A stretch of 64,000 nt of DNA from Halichondria panicea (taxonomy: Eukaryota; Porifera; Demospongiae; Suberitida; Halichondriidae). The position numbers were made by a program, and so were the translations under genes. This document shows positions 44,895 through 57,905 of this stretch, one piece after another; positions within the stretch are counted from its first letter, which is position 1; every line of letters starts with the position of its first letter. The DNA is taken from assembly GCF_963675165.1 (NCBI RefSeq), contig NC_087383.1:6364839-6428838 (forward strand), written 5' to 3'. The notes under the pieces were generated by a model that did no database searches, had not been told where the DNA came from, and worked only from the letters and a program-made list of their open reading frames with translations.

Positions 44895-46390
44895 AGACAC
44901 TCACTTTTTCTTAAGGAGGAGGACATTGTATTCCACCAATGCCAGTGATGTCATTGCCGGTGAAGAGATGCTCCATACATACTTGACTTAATTCAGTATA
45001 GTAGCAGTAGATACTCTGTGTATAGTGTTGTTTCCTCTAGTATTCTCCAAATTCCGCCAGTGGTCTTCGGCCCAGAACATGTATTGTGATAATAACATTG
45101 TTAGGGCAGAGGTTAGGACACAGCATGTAATGTAATGGTCATGCAGTAATAATAATGATGCCTATTATTATAATGCTGGATATAACTCCACCCTTGCAGT
45201 ATACAACCCAGGTGAGGAGTGCCAGTATCAGTCGCTGTCCGTCCACTGTCCCTGTATAGAAACAATTATACACATGCCTACTAGACTATGACCACTTAAG
45301 CCTCTCAATACTAACATTTAACACTATGTGTGTATACAGTTTATGCTACACAAGAGTAGCTATAGGGGGAGGGGCTTAGTATCATGTGATACAAATCACA
45401 CACACTCACTCGTCCTTAAGGAGGAGGACGTTGTTTGTATTGAAATCCTTCCAGTGATATAGAGACTTGACTTGAGTATAGCAGTAGGAGTATAGTAGAT
45501 AGGCTTGCTGTTTCCTGTAATCTGGTGAGCATGGCAGAGAGGCATGCATGGGGGGAGTGGGACTCAATACTAAAGAAGTCAGTCTCAGTACATGTCTAAT
45601 AGTCGAGTTAAAATTAATCAGCTCTGCATTGCTTGCTTGGAATTCCAACAGTAGTCTGTATTGTAAAACACAATATAGATTATTAGTGTAGAAGTGAGGA
45701 ACACAATCATAACATGGAATTTAATACAATAATGCTCATGTCAGTCATAATTATTATAATGCTCAGTAACTTACAAACACACACACACAAGAGTAGCTAG
45801 GGGGAGGGGCATGTCATGTGATACAGATTATACACACTCACTCGTCTTTTGAGGAGAGGGAAGTTTGTTAATTCTGCCAGTACGTAGAGAGATGATCCAT
45901 ATCATGCAGACTCGTACAAGAGTAGTAGCAGTGCGTTGTATAGACTGGACGCTTCCTCTATTAGAGTTCCGTTAGTGGTCTCCGGCCGGCTCACAACATG
46001 TATTGTGACAAGAGGTGATTGGGGTCAGAGGTCAGGACACATCATTATGGCATGCTAATTGGACACAATGCTCAGTAACTACATGTACAGAATTGTAATG
46101 CTCAGTAAAATACAACTGCCATTCCAGCCTCCTATCCAGGTGCATGAGGAGTGCCAGTATGAGTCCTTGCATGTTCCTCCAGTGTTCCTGTAGAAACAAT
46201 TATACACATCAACCAGAGCAGCTCAGTATAGTGTGTATTGATTGCATGAGAGGAGACCAACACACACACAACAGTAGCTAGGGGGAGGGGCTTAATGTCA
46301 TGTGATATAGATTATACACACTCACTCGTCCTTAAGGATGAGAATGTTGTTCTTCGAGTGGCTGGAGATACTTGACTTGGGGACTTGAGT
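44895..46390 (-). repeat. Four tandem exon-like modules, unit 2
   Basis: Counterpart of 23170-24650. One module keeps a longer minus-strand frame ending SLYHWKDFNTNNVLLLKDE (stop at 45406), with GTGAGT overlapping the last codon as a donor. Confidence 0.5.
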
Positions 46391-47470
46391 AGATAGCTTG
46401 TCTTAAAGATAATTATTTTGTAGAGTTAGACACTTGATTTCGCAGTTTTAACGTTTTTTGTAGTCCATTTTCAGTTCTGTATAAATCAATAGAGCAGGTC
46501 ATCTATAACACACACAACTGCAGCCACAGTAATAAATTATGCTAGTACAACACTCCTCACCAGTCACTCTATTCCAGGCACCATAGTCTCCAACACCAAT
46601 TACACAACACAATAGAGTGACTATTGAAATAATAGAGCTCTATATACAATAACGAGGGGCCCCTCAAAACATATAATAGCAATAATAATTATGAATGAGA
46701 TGATTGGTCTTTGTAATGTTTATCGAGTAGAGTGTGATGGATGAGGAGATATCGTTGTGTACAAGCTATAATACGTAAAGCTTTTTTCAGTAATACATTA
46801 TTTTTACACCTGTCCAGACTAGCTATTATAATTATATTATGTATTAAAACATCGAGAGGTACTGCATTGTCCCTATAAGCTTTATTGGAGTTTTCTTTAT
46901 TATAGATCTAGAGGTTCCATGCCCTGACATGTCAGTACTATATTATTAGTTATATTAGTTAAGTCTGACTTGCTTTCCAACCTCAATCTAATAATCGTGC
47001 ATGTTCATTTCTTACTTTGGTTTCTTTGTCAACCATCACTTTGATTATAATGTCAATCGTTAAATTCAAATGAACTACAAAAATTGTGTATTGATTATAA
47101 ATACCAAGTGCATGCTTAGAAAATATAAAAACTCGATTTTTATGAGACACAATAAACACAATAAAAATACTATAATTATTCTATAATTATTAATTTTATG
47201 AAGCTATTTGCAAACTAAATAAATTGTGAGTATCAAACATTCTACAGAGAGTTACTTGAGCAAGTGTTCCTGTACACCTCTCCACACGTGACAATGTCAT
47301 CAGACAGTGATATACCTCCTGTACAATATATATGGAGACAATCAGCATTAGTTTAATATTATTATACTACACTGTCATACACTAGTACAGTCTATAGCAT
47401 GTACCCAACACAAGACACTATTAGTAATGCATGTTTGGACATCAATAAAATTAATCTTGATTATACTCAC

Positions 47471-50400
47471 ATTGAGTCAAGTGCTGACAGATATCATCAG
47501 CTATCTTGTCTTTTCTCAGTCCCAGTAACAACTCCAGTAGAGCTTTGTGAGTTGCTGCGAAAGGATCGTGTCTTTTCCAGAGAATCAAGCATTCAGTCAT
47601 GGCTACTTGTGTACCTTCATTACAGTACAACCTATTCACATCGGCCTGTTCTGCAGGAGTCAGTCCCATTGCACTCGAATATATCTTTACACCATCAAAA
47701 TATTCGGCCAGATAGGGAATATCAGAGTCCCCTATTTCACTATTGAGCTGCTCGTCAGTCAGACTGTATCTGCTCACTAGATCTTGGAGTGTGACTCGAT
47801 TAGCAGCTGGTCCTACAATAATGCAGGTGCAATAAAACTAATTTAGTTCCATGAACAATTTTATTTTACTTCCTCTCTCTGGGAATTCATTATTAATTTT
47901 GCGATTTTTACCAGTTTACTTCAACTTAAATTTTAATGCCATAAGTATGCATGCATGCATGTAATGTATGTAGAAAGTACTTGGGCGCAGCTTCAGTCGT
48001 ACATACTGCATGGGCTTAAATTACTACAAACCATAAATCTACACACACCAGGCAAAAGTATATATAGGAGGTGGGGGTTGATATGGGCGGTTCAACGGCT
48101 ACGGTATATATATATACGTACATCTACACACACACCTATATAATTATGGTATATATGGCAGTACCTGTGCTTGGACAGTTTGGTGTTGGTCTGGGGGCTG
48201 GTAGTAGATCATTACTAGTCTCCTTAGCAGCAACACCAGCCAGTTCCTGTATAGATACCAAAATTAATAATTAACAAATCGAAACACTATACAGCAGGCG
48301 TGTAATAATATTCAATACCTATGCAGCAAGAAAAGATAGACGCACACATCAACGTAGCCAAGCAATCATTTCAACTCACGAGAGGATTTCGTCCAGTAAA
48401 CACACTAAGTGGATCCAGAATTCTTCTCAGTGCTTCACCACTGGAAACTCTGGTGCTTTTCCAGACTTGTAGAACTTCATCAAGATTATTGCACTCTTGA
48501 AATACAGCGCTGGCATTCTCAGTAATAGCTGTGCGTACGATATCAGCCAATCGAGGATTCTTGTTCCAACAAGTTGCAAGGGCCGAGATGAATCGATCAG
48601 ACAGTTCCTTGTGTGCTGGATTGAACAGAAGCTGTAGAATATTCTCACCAAGATCAGCGTAAACCTCAGCATAAAGAAAGTCAGCCACAGACAAACTTAA
48701 GATCCCACTAGTTGAAACAACGTAGCGATGTTGTTTAACAACACTTTCTGCCACTAGATTGATGTTGAATGTGGGAGCTTCAGAGATGTTGAGAGGATAT
48801 GTCACACTGGCAGGCGATAGGAATAACTCGTTAACCTCAGTCGAACAACAAAACTGCTTTCTAGCCTCAACCACTTTACCGACCACAGTTGAACGAAGAT
48901 CAAAGAAATCCAAGGAAAGCTCTTGTGCCTGCATTAGAACAATAGCGTGCTTCTTGTTGGAGATTTCCACCACCATTTTGACACCGTGAGATGTGCTCCA
49001 GCAAACACCAGTCTTCCAGAATGCACAATAGTGTTGAAGAGCAGGAATGCTGGTATCTGTATTAAGAGCAAGGCGGAGGGAGAGAGCTAGTCGAAGGAGG
49101 AGAACGTAGAGCATTCGAGCATCCAGGAACTGATCACTGTGAACTGCTGACAGGACCCAACCAAATTGGTACTTCGCTGAGCCTTCCCATACATCAGGAG
49201 GAGCTGCTAAGGTGATCAGAGCGGGGCAGAACATGTACACTTCCTCAGTACTAGCACTAGACTCGTCCAGATGATGGTTGATAAGACAGAGGATTTCTTT
49301 ATCGTCAATAACAACGGCTAGCTCGAGATGAGATAAGAATCCAATCAGCAGTTGAATATCGATATCTGGGAAGTAAGCAGCAAGCTTAGATTTTGGTACG
49401 ATACCAGTGCTGGAGAACAACTTGCAGTGTTGTTTGAAATCTTCTGGAGCAAATATGGTTCCATTGATTCGAGAGAGTAGTGTTGAACTGTCAATGATGA
49501 CAAAGCTCTTCTCAGGTGAAGCTGTGTCGTGCAAGAAGAGAACGTGACCTTTGTCACTCAGCTGAGAGCAGATCTCAACAAGGCGGGGAATCGTTGAGGG
49601 GATGAATGGAATATGATCTTTGTGCTTCTTAGAAGGCTGGAGGCGATCCACCGCGAGTTCCTGCTGTATGTCTTCCAGTGAAACTGCAATCTTTCCAGAA
49701 AATTTTTCAAGCAAATAGATGAGAAACATGTGGCAGTTCAAACTGACAGACAGCTTGGATCTAATAGAGTCACATGTAAAGCCAACTGAACGCCTCAAAA
49801 CTTTCATACCACTTGAATTAGAAAATCGACAATCGATCGGAATGATTTCCACGAGCTCAAACATGGGAAATTTCTGCACAGCTTTCAATATGGTCTCCTT
49901 CCTTTCCAGGATTGCGGAGTCGTCCTTTACAAGATCAGCATGGCTAGACACCACAATGAGTGGTGCTTTGCCCTCCATTATTGGCACACTGGTTGGCAAT
50001 GATGCCCAACCAATACGAGACAGAGTGGGTGGTAGTGATGTTTTCATTTAGGAGACTGATAACCAAAATGAAAATGGGCCGACATGCATCAACTGCTGAC
50101 TTGATAATTGCAGCGTGACTGCTGTAGTAGACCTCTTGACCAGCAAAGTCATAGACCAACACATCTCCAAAGACACGGCTCTTGAATAATCGAGGGATGA
50201 TTCCGGCTGTTTTCTTGCTAACTCCATCGACTTCTTTAGGAGAGACGAATATGTTGACTAGATATGTGAATGCAGTTGGCTCGTGTTCCATTGCTTCAAT
50301 GAGAGTGCTCTTTCCTTCTCCACCGTGACCGATAACAAGCATCTTCACTGGGTTTTTCAGGGGATCCTTTGAAAACACGTTACCAAGAGCTTCGCGATAA

Positions 50401-50587
50401 TTGGTATAGACATCTTCGGCAGTAGCTCCATGTTGCAACAAGAGTAGAATGATTTCCTTGTTATCTGCAAGAAAGAGTGGTGTGTGTCCATCGACATCTT
50501 TGATATTGGGATCACAGCCAACAACGTCATTCAAAAGATATTCCACGATTTTGGTAACCCCATACTGGCAGGCAAGTAGAAGAACAT
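47471..50587 (-). pseudogene. Ankyrin-Roc-COR-death domain protein, paralog 2 (one frameshift)
   Basis: Exons 50587-48380, 48246-48165 and 47812-47471 match paralog 1 one for one. Ankyrin repeat, P-loop GHGGEGKST, switch DFAGQE and, after the frame break, SSHAD are present. COR (FIPSTIPRLVEICSQLSDKG) stays open through a long C-terminal part to NPLVS, and the death domain ends LRKDKIADDICQHL. One extra base near 49979 (CCATTATTGG against CCATATTGG in paralog 1) breaks the frame between switch and specificity motifs of Roc. COR itself is uninterrupted, unlike paralog 1. Upstream ankyrin exons lie at 54982, 59965 and 60370. A one-base homopolymer-like difference could be an assembly error, so it may be functional. 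Confidence 0.85.
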
Positions 50588-51312
50588 CTGTAATGGATAT
50601 GCATCAATAATCATTGAGCACCTAGCTGAAAGTACATGTATATGCAGTGCTCTATAATAATATTAACCTGATTCGTTCTTACAAGGTTTGGTTATTCGAA
50701 GATATCTCATAATTATACATTCACGTGTTGTGTAATGCATAATTATAGTGTAGGTAATTATAATTGTATTGTGATTTACTTATTATAGTCTTGCGTCATC
50801 TCTACGATGTACATCAAAGAAATTGCGAGTACTACAAAATAATGACAGAACTCACTGAGCCGTGACCACAAGGGCAATAACGAATGCGTAAAGCCAAGCG
50901 TCGTGCTACATTACACCTACGCCCATGTTTTAAGATTTTATTACAGTAACTTTAACCATAGAAACCACACATTGACGAGTTATAATGTCATCAAATACAA
51001 TAATTATACATGTAGAATATAATATAATAATAGAGATAAAATAATTGTTTTTTGTTCGATAACTGTATTTATTGGGAGATGTCTGAAACACATTCACATG
51101 AATTAAATAAAGCAGATCCAAAGTTCTAAATCAGTTTTGTTGTAGCTGTTGCTTCTGTGAGCTGTTTATATAGGAAGGAGCTCTGTGTCACAGCATAATT
51201 AAACTTCGTAGCCAGTCAGAGAGCCAGAACACACAAGCCATGGAGAGAATCAGAACACAACAATCAGAGAGCCACAAACAGGGCCGGGGGAGCAGACCTT
51301 TCAACAGGACAG
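50588..51312. other. Intron sequence, unit 2
   Basis: Counterpart of 31828-32451. No exon seen. Confidence 0.55.
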
Positions 51313-52750
51313 TTAACCTTTCTCAGCTCAAAATACAGACACACTAATTTTTTCAAAAATCCATATCTATTGAAATCACTTGTAACTATAGTAACCCAGA
51401 CACCAGCTATCTTGACACTATCATCATTAAACCTATAGCAACTGACCACCCCCAATTATGTACATAAACAATAATAATTGTATGAAGGCACAAAAAAATA
51501 GTAACCCAGACCCCAGCTATCTTGACACTATAGAGCATCGATGGAACACTAACAGCTGAACAGTTTGAGAGAGGACTCAGAACCCACTAATGTTAGACAA
51601 TGATCATTAAATTTTATTTTTTTATTCACACCAAATATAATTCTATATAATTATCATCATTACCTAGCAACTGACCACCCTCACTAACTAGTAATTTTTT
51701 CACAATTATGTACATAAATAATAATTATTGTATGAAGGCACAAAGAGACTGAAGACACTTAATAAGTGTTCTCAATCTTCTCACGGTGACACGGTTCAAT
51801 CAAGATCTGCAGAAACTTCTCTGCGAGATTGTATCGGCTGACACCCTTTTCAGTGAGGATTATAACGGGTCAATAATAGCTAGAAGATCGACTAGAGATT
51901 CAAACGTTCGGTCACAAAATTATTGATCGGGCAGAATTATCACGTGGCTTGTGTTTAATAAGATAAAAAAACAGGAAATGTAATGATAAAAACAGATGAC
52001 TATCATTGAAATAGCCATTTTTGAGATAAAACCAGTGCATGCATGTATCATGCTATAAGCCTCGATTCCAGGCCGCACTTCACATCAGGGAAGTGGCCGG
52101 TGAAGGAGGCCTAGCACATCATGCTATATATAGCTCTAGCAAACAAGCAAGACAAGAGACAAGCTATTGTGGTTACGTTAGAGTGAGAATTAAGGACTGC
52201 ACATTTCAACTTCTTGACCGACCACTTTGTGCTATAATTATATTTGACATTTTAATCACTTCACGTCCATTTGTGTATACTAACTAGACTAAGCTATCAA
52301 GACTACTGTCATAATTATATGACGTTCTATACAGGTTCAGGGCTTGGTCTACAATTAATTATATGCTCAGGAGCTTTTTTCTGTGGCTGTCCATGTTATA
52401 GCTTGATCTCTGAAAAGTATAGATTCCTATAATAGTTATAATTATATGATCCACATAATTATAACTTACAAGGTCCAGGAGACTTGATCTATATAATTTA
52501 TATGCTCAGGAGCTTCTTCCTCTGGCTCTCCACATATACATGGTCTTTATTTATAGCTTGATCTCTGAAAAGTAGATTCCTATAATTATGATCCCAGTCA
52601 CTGTCCTCTCACTCAATAATTATAAGCATCGCTGTTTAGCTTCCCTATAGAACCCCCTGATGTTGTACTACGAAGTTATTGGAGCCATTATCAAACGGTC
52701 ACTAATCTTAGCCTTGTTCCCAGGCCTTTTTTTATTGCCGTTGTTCATCC
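51313..52750. mobile_element. TTAA-type element, copy D (rearranged)
   Basis: Unit 2 counterpart of copy C: TTAACCTTTCTCAGC start, then GACCACCCCCA, GATCTGCAGAAACTTCTCTG and AACGGTCACTAATCTTAGCC. An internal duplication of the CCCAGACCCCAGCTATCTTGA block is present (51395 and 51500). The minus-strand frame is broken. Confidence 0.55.
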
Positions 52751-53485
52751 ATAAATAGAAGGTAGCAAAAAAAAATAGCAAAATAAGGCAGCATGCAAAA
52801 AAAGAAATTGGGGTACAGTTAAGAAAAAGTAAGGCCTGGTTTAGGAAATAGCGTGATCCACAAGGATATTTATGAACGTGGGAGATAATTATAATTATAG
52901 CCCACAATCGGGACGTAAAGTATTCTCCGACGCATTCAAAGTTAATAATTATAAGACTTGTACTGAGACACTGCTACTGCATGCAAAGTCCGGGAACCAG
53001 TGCGGCCAGCTCTAGCTGGTGGCAGTAGCTACCTGTTAGATGATAATGATGACTAAGCTATTAGTTTAGATCTAAGACACAAGAAATATATATTAGATAT
53101 TCTATGGATAGAATCTAAACACACAATATAGACTGGTACAACATCTCTAGCACTGCATACCCACGCTCATTTTCACCCTTCTATCGTCCTTCTACCCTCA
53201 CACGACTTCCCGATATAATTATACATGCTCTCCTTTTTGCTAACTCTATACCTCTATATAATTATTCCTCCATTCCTTCCGTATTTTATTGAACAATTAC
53301 AGCTAGTAAAGAATGTTTTGCAAGCATCAAACATAATTATATGTGAACTTTGCGAGGGTTGATCAATTTGCAATAATAAAATTGCAAAATCTAAAATTAT
53401 TATTAGTAAATACACACGATCCTTACCAGAACGCAATAGTTAGATCGCAAAGGGTTAAATTTTCTGCTGCTTGCATGGGCTCATT
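52751..53485. other. Intron sequence, unit 2
   Basis: Matches 33660-33765 and 37195-37610 of unit 1, skipping the 3.0 kb transposon region. No exon seen. Confidence 0.6.
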
Positions 53486-54025
53486 ATGCCCCGGTGCGCA
53501 TGCGCAAGCGAGGTATACGGTAGTGTGTTTGTGTGTCTGCATGTTTGTGTGTCTGTGTGTCTGTGTAGACCGCTACAGCTGCTCAAGGATGAATCAAGTG
53601 CAAGTAAGAGTCTCTATAGGCTTCTAGTCACGTTTACTTGGATTTGCTTCGTCCCCGAGTTATGCCTAGTTTTGCTTACTTGGAATGCCATTGCAGTCTT
53701 TTCAGAAGAGTGCGTAGCGAAACTTGCCCATGGAGTGTTGCTACTCTACTTAGTAGTTAGCTCTGCACTAGAACGCTAGCTATTGGTAGCTGCAACAGTG
53801 AGAAGAGAGCTGCAAGGCTCTACTGATGCAGCTATTAACCTTGGCTTGAACTTTTGGCATCAATCGTTTTTAACAACAATCATGGCCGATCATTACCCAC
53901 TCTTTGATTCTGGATTTTGCCTGCATGCAGCAAATTCAATGCAAGATTGTTCATCAATAATTCATGTAGTAGGAATGTTATGTAGCTTTGGCACCTCCAT
54001 CGAGGCATCAGCACCCTCGGTACTT
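53486..54025 (+). mobile_element. Hairpin-ended element, copy 3, with empty site in unit 1
   Basis: Starts ATGCCCCGGTGCGCATGCGC and ends GCACCCTCGGTACTT. TCATT flanks it on both sides (53481-53485, 54026-54030). Unit 1 near 37620 reads GGGCTCATTTGCAAAAG without the element, so the borders are set by comparison. Confidence 0.85.
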
Positions 54026-54981
54026 TCATTCGCAAAGGTTTTTCACTAGCAAAATATTCTAGTAATAAAGATTGAACGATTTAGATAAAGAACAGAAAAG
54101 GATAGCCTGTGTAGGCTACTTCGACAGTATACTGCACAAAGCGTACATCGAGGCAGGATATTAATAATACCACGTGAAAGAGCCGCTCAATGTGCATGCA
54201 TGTGCTTGTACCTACAACGTGCACACACAGCGTGCAAACAATTATAACTACTGCTGCAGTCATTATTTTTTTAATCTTTCACGTAGTATTATTAATAATT
54301 ATCATTTTGGAGCTATGACTTGCAAAATTGCATATAACTATAATTATACCAATATTTTCGTATGGTGGTATATATTTCGTATTGTATAGAGCATCATACA
54401 AATTAACGCAATACGTTCTCCTGAGGTGTAATGACATTTAATTGGGCAGTACGTTCATATGAAAATTTGCACCAACGAAAATTACCCGCAATGGTGTAGC
54501 AGGGCCATGCAGGGAAGCAGACTCCTTTTAGCATGAAAGCTGACACACTGTCTTCTTTGTATCTTAATTGTATAGCTATAATCATTATAATTATTAACTA
54601 ACTTTCATCTGCATACTAAAAAGTCACCAAAATACTTTAAAAAAAGGCCATCTGTTTTTTGCTATTCTGCAGCAAATCACGATAATGTTTCCTGCATGAC
54701 TCATCAATAATTGTTCATATGCACAGTATTAATTAGCTGACCTATAATTATGCTATATATCCAGTGCATGCATGCAATGATAGCTATATATAACTAGCTC
54801 TATAAATTCTATCCTTTATTGGCTCATCATCAAACTGGTGCTCAAGCCCCTAAAGCTCCCCACTGGATCTGCCATTGATGCAAACAGAAGAAGAATTTAC
54901 TTTATTCTGTATACATGCATACAAGTAACACATAACCTGTACTTCATTCACATGAATATTGTATTGCATGTACTAACTTAC

Positions 54982-55077
54982 CATTGACAGCCACATTGCA
55001 CTCTGAGATCAGGTACTTGATAGTGTTCAGCTTTCCCTCTTCGACTGCTAGTCCCAGTGGAGTTTGTCCGTCACCGA
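54982..55077 (-). CDS. Ankyrin-repeat exon, paralog 2
   Basis: A 96-base symmetric exon between TATATAG and GTAAGT encodes GDGQTPLGLAVEEGKLNTIK then YLISECNVAVN, one ankyrin repeat with the usual TPLxxA and YLxxxxNxxVN positions. Its unit 1 counterpart at 37925 is deleted in the middle, so the two paralogs probably differ in ankyrin number. Confidence 0.8.
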
Positions 55078-55419
55078 CTATATAATAGTGTTGAATCAAA
55101 CAATGTGACAAAAAGGACCACCCCACTGATTAATTAGTGGGTGAGACTTTACTATAATAATAATAATGGAAACCATGCATGCATTGTTTCATTTCATCAT
55201 AAATAATTATGATACACAGTATTATTATATTATATACAGCAGCAACCTTTTATAAATTTCTTAATTGGGGGAAGTTGGGTTGTCGCCCGGTTTCAAATAC
55301 TTATTGTGATTTGAATAATTTTTAATGTTGGTTTCAGTTATAGGCCTGTGCCAAATATTCAAATTTGTTCACCTATTATTCATATTCGCACTTTATCAGC
55401 CTATTATTTACTTCATCCA

Positions 55420-55958
55420 CCTAAGCGAGGTATATGGTAGTGTGTTTGTGTGTCTGTGTGTATATACACTGCTAAAGCTGCTCAAGGATCAATGAAGTGC
55501 AAGTAAGAGTTTCTATATAGGCTTCTAGTCATGTTTTCTTGGATTTTTATTCGTGGATTTGCAAAATAATGCTTCATTCTCGAGTTATGCCTTACTTGGA
55601 ATGCCATTGCAGCTTTTTAAGAAGCACGTAGCCAAACTTGTTTACCGAGTATAATTGCTACTCTATAGTTAGTAGTTAGCTCTGCACTAGAACGCTAGCT
55701 ATTCCATGGTAGCTGCAAGAGTGAGAAGAAAGCTGCAAGGCTTGCGTTCTGATGATGGTATCCATTAATTTTAGACTGGAACTTTGGCATCAATCGACAA
55801 TCATGGTCGATCATTACCCACTCTTTGAGTTTGCATGCAGCATGAAAATAAAAAAATGTTCATCATGTATACCGTATACTACGTGTATAAGCTTTATGTT
55901 ATGTAGCTTTGGTATCTCCACCAATTAAGGCATCAGCACCGCAGGTGCTTTCATTCAA
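55420..55958 (+). mobile_element. Hairpin-ended element, copy 4 (5' hairpin lost)
   Basis: Begins at AAGCGAGGTATATGG, inside the usual 5' hairpin, and runs to AGCACCGCAGGTGCTTTCATT. It is next to copy 5 in the same orientation. Confidence 0.75.
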
Positions 55959-55979
55959 ATTGATGACACTTATTATTAT

Positions 55980-56582
55980 GCCTCAGTGCGCATGAGCAAG
56001 CGAGGTATACGGTATAGTGTGTTTGTGTGTGTGTGTGTGTCTGTGTAGACTGCTACAGCTGCTCAAGGATGAATCAAGTGCAAGTAAGAGTTTCTATAGG
56101 CTTCTGGTCATGTTTACTTGGATTTTAATTCGTGAATTTGCAAAATAATGCTTCGTTTTCGAGTTAATTATGCCTTACTTGGAATGCCATTGCAGCCTTT
56201 TCAGAAGAGCACGTAGTTTATACCGAGTGTCTGGAAAGTCAAGGGATTATCGAAAAAGTCGACGGTCCCACAACATGGGTCTCTCCTCTATACTACTCTA
56301 CTTAGTAGTTAGCTCTGCACTAGAAAGCTATATAGCTATTGGTAGTTGCAAGAGTGAGGAAGAAAGTTGCAAGGCTCTGCTGATGGCAGCCACTAATTTT
56401 AGACTTTAACTTTTGGCATCGATCATTTTTAACAACAATCATGGTCGATCATTACTCTTTGAGTTTGCATGCAGCAAAATAATTATTGCAAAAAATAAAT
56501 GTTCATCAGTATAAAAGCGCTTTATGTTATGTAGCTTTGGCATCTCCACCGAGGCATCAGCACCTGCGGTGCTTTCATTCAA
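55980..56582 (+). mobile_element. Hairpin-ended element, copy 5
   Basis: Starts GCCTCAGTGCGCATGAGCAA and ends GCACCTGCGGTGCTTTCATT plus CAA. ATTATTAT flanks both sides (55972-55979, 56583-56590), a possible 8-bp target duplication, which differs from the 5-bp reading at copy 3. Confidence 0.75.
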
Positions 56583-56877
56583 ATTATTATAGCACCATAT
56601 TTAATGGGATTTAATTTCAGCAGCTAATAACAAACTTTTATTAGCACACAAAATGTGGTTTCAACATAAAATTAATGATTGGAAGATTTACTGATACGTA
56701 AAATGTGGGATATAATTATTTTCACAGTGAATTATTATTCACATTGTAAAAAAACTGCCTATTATTCAAGGAATATTAATCTTGGTACAGGCCTATAGTC
56801 CCAGTCCTGCATCTGAGTACGAGGCGCTTTATATAGGGCCAAGTGAAGCGAGTCTCTATAATAATTATAGTCATCTG

Positions 56878-57905
56878 TACGGTGGCCCTGAGCGTTACTA
56901 TTAGTTCACCTTAGCTACTTGATACTTCGCCTACCTTAGCTACTGGGTAGTTCTACTTGATAGTTCGCCTACCTTAGCTACTGGGTAGTTCACCTACCTT
57001 AGCTACTGGGTAGTTCTACTTGATAGTTCGCCTACCTTAGCTACTTGATAGTTCACCTACCTTCGCTGCTTGATAGTTCACCTACCTTAGCTACTTCGCA
57101 GTTGACCTTTGAACTGCATGTTAATTCTATTTAATGCTGCTGTAGCCGTACTGTACATAGCGACTAGAGATCAATAATGAGAGCTACATATGCACGTATA
57201 CAGGTACTGAGGATTATCTAACAGCAATGCAAGACTAGAGTACCACACCAGAACCATTGTATATAGTACAGAACTCTTGTGCTGCGATGGGATTAGGAGA
57301 TATAAACGTAAACAACTTGAACTGCATGTGTTGTATTAGTCTGGGGCCTCAGAGGGGAGGGGGAAGAGAAGCAAAAGGTCTCTTAATCCTAGCTCTATTT
57401 CCCCAAGCTATTAGACTAGCTAGTATTGTGAATAACATGTAACTTCCAAATAACTCAAGTGTGGTACTCTCATCTTGCATTGCTGTTACCCATAGGGTAG
57501 CACTAACCGGTTGCAGATAATCCTCAGTACCTGTATATATACATGGAGCTCTCATTTATATTGAGTCACATGGCTCCAGCAGCAGTAACATACAGTTCAA
57601 AGGTCAACTTCGAAGTAGCTAAGGTAGGTGAACTATCAAGTAGCTAAGGTTGGCGAACTATCAAGTAGCTAAGGTAGGCGAACTATCAAGTAGCTAAGGT
57701 TGTTGAACTATAAACTTAAGGTCACTGGCAAGTTTGAGGCATACAGTAATTACAGAAGAACTAGGATAGTGTAGCGTAATTAATTACCTAGATAAGGTAT
57801 AGTTGAACTATCAAGTAGCTAAGGTAGGCGAACTATCAAGTAGCTAAGGTAGGTGAACTATCAAGTAGCTAAGGTGAACTAATAGTAACGCTCAGGGCCA
57901 CCGTA
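56878..57905. mobile_element. Foldback transposon built of 25-bp repeats
   Basis: TACGGTGGCCCTGAGCGTTA at 56878 is exactly mirrored at 57905. Behind it both arms consist of tandem 25-base units (TAGTTCRCCTACCTTAGCTA plus CTTGA), several per arm and facing each other, and the inner parts (GACCTTTGAACTG, CAGGTACTGAGGATTATCT) pair too, so most of the 1028 bases is one imperfect palindrome. CATCTG flanks both ends. Unit 1 near 38150 has CATCTG once, without the element. It is like Drosophila FB or Galileo elements in architecture and has no coding sequence. Confidence 0.9.
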
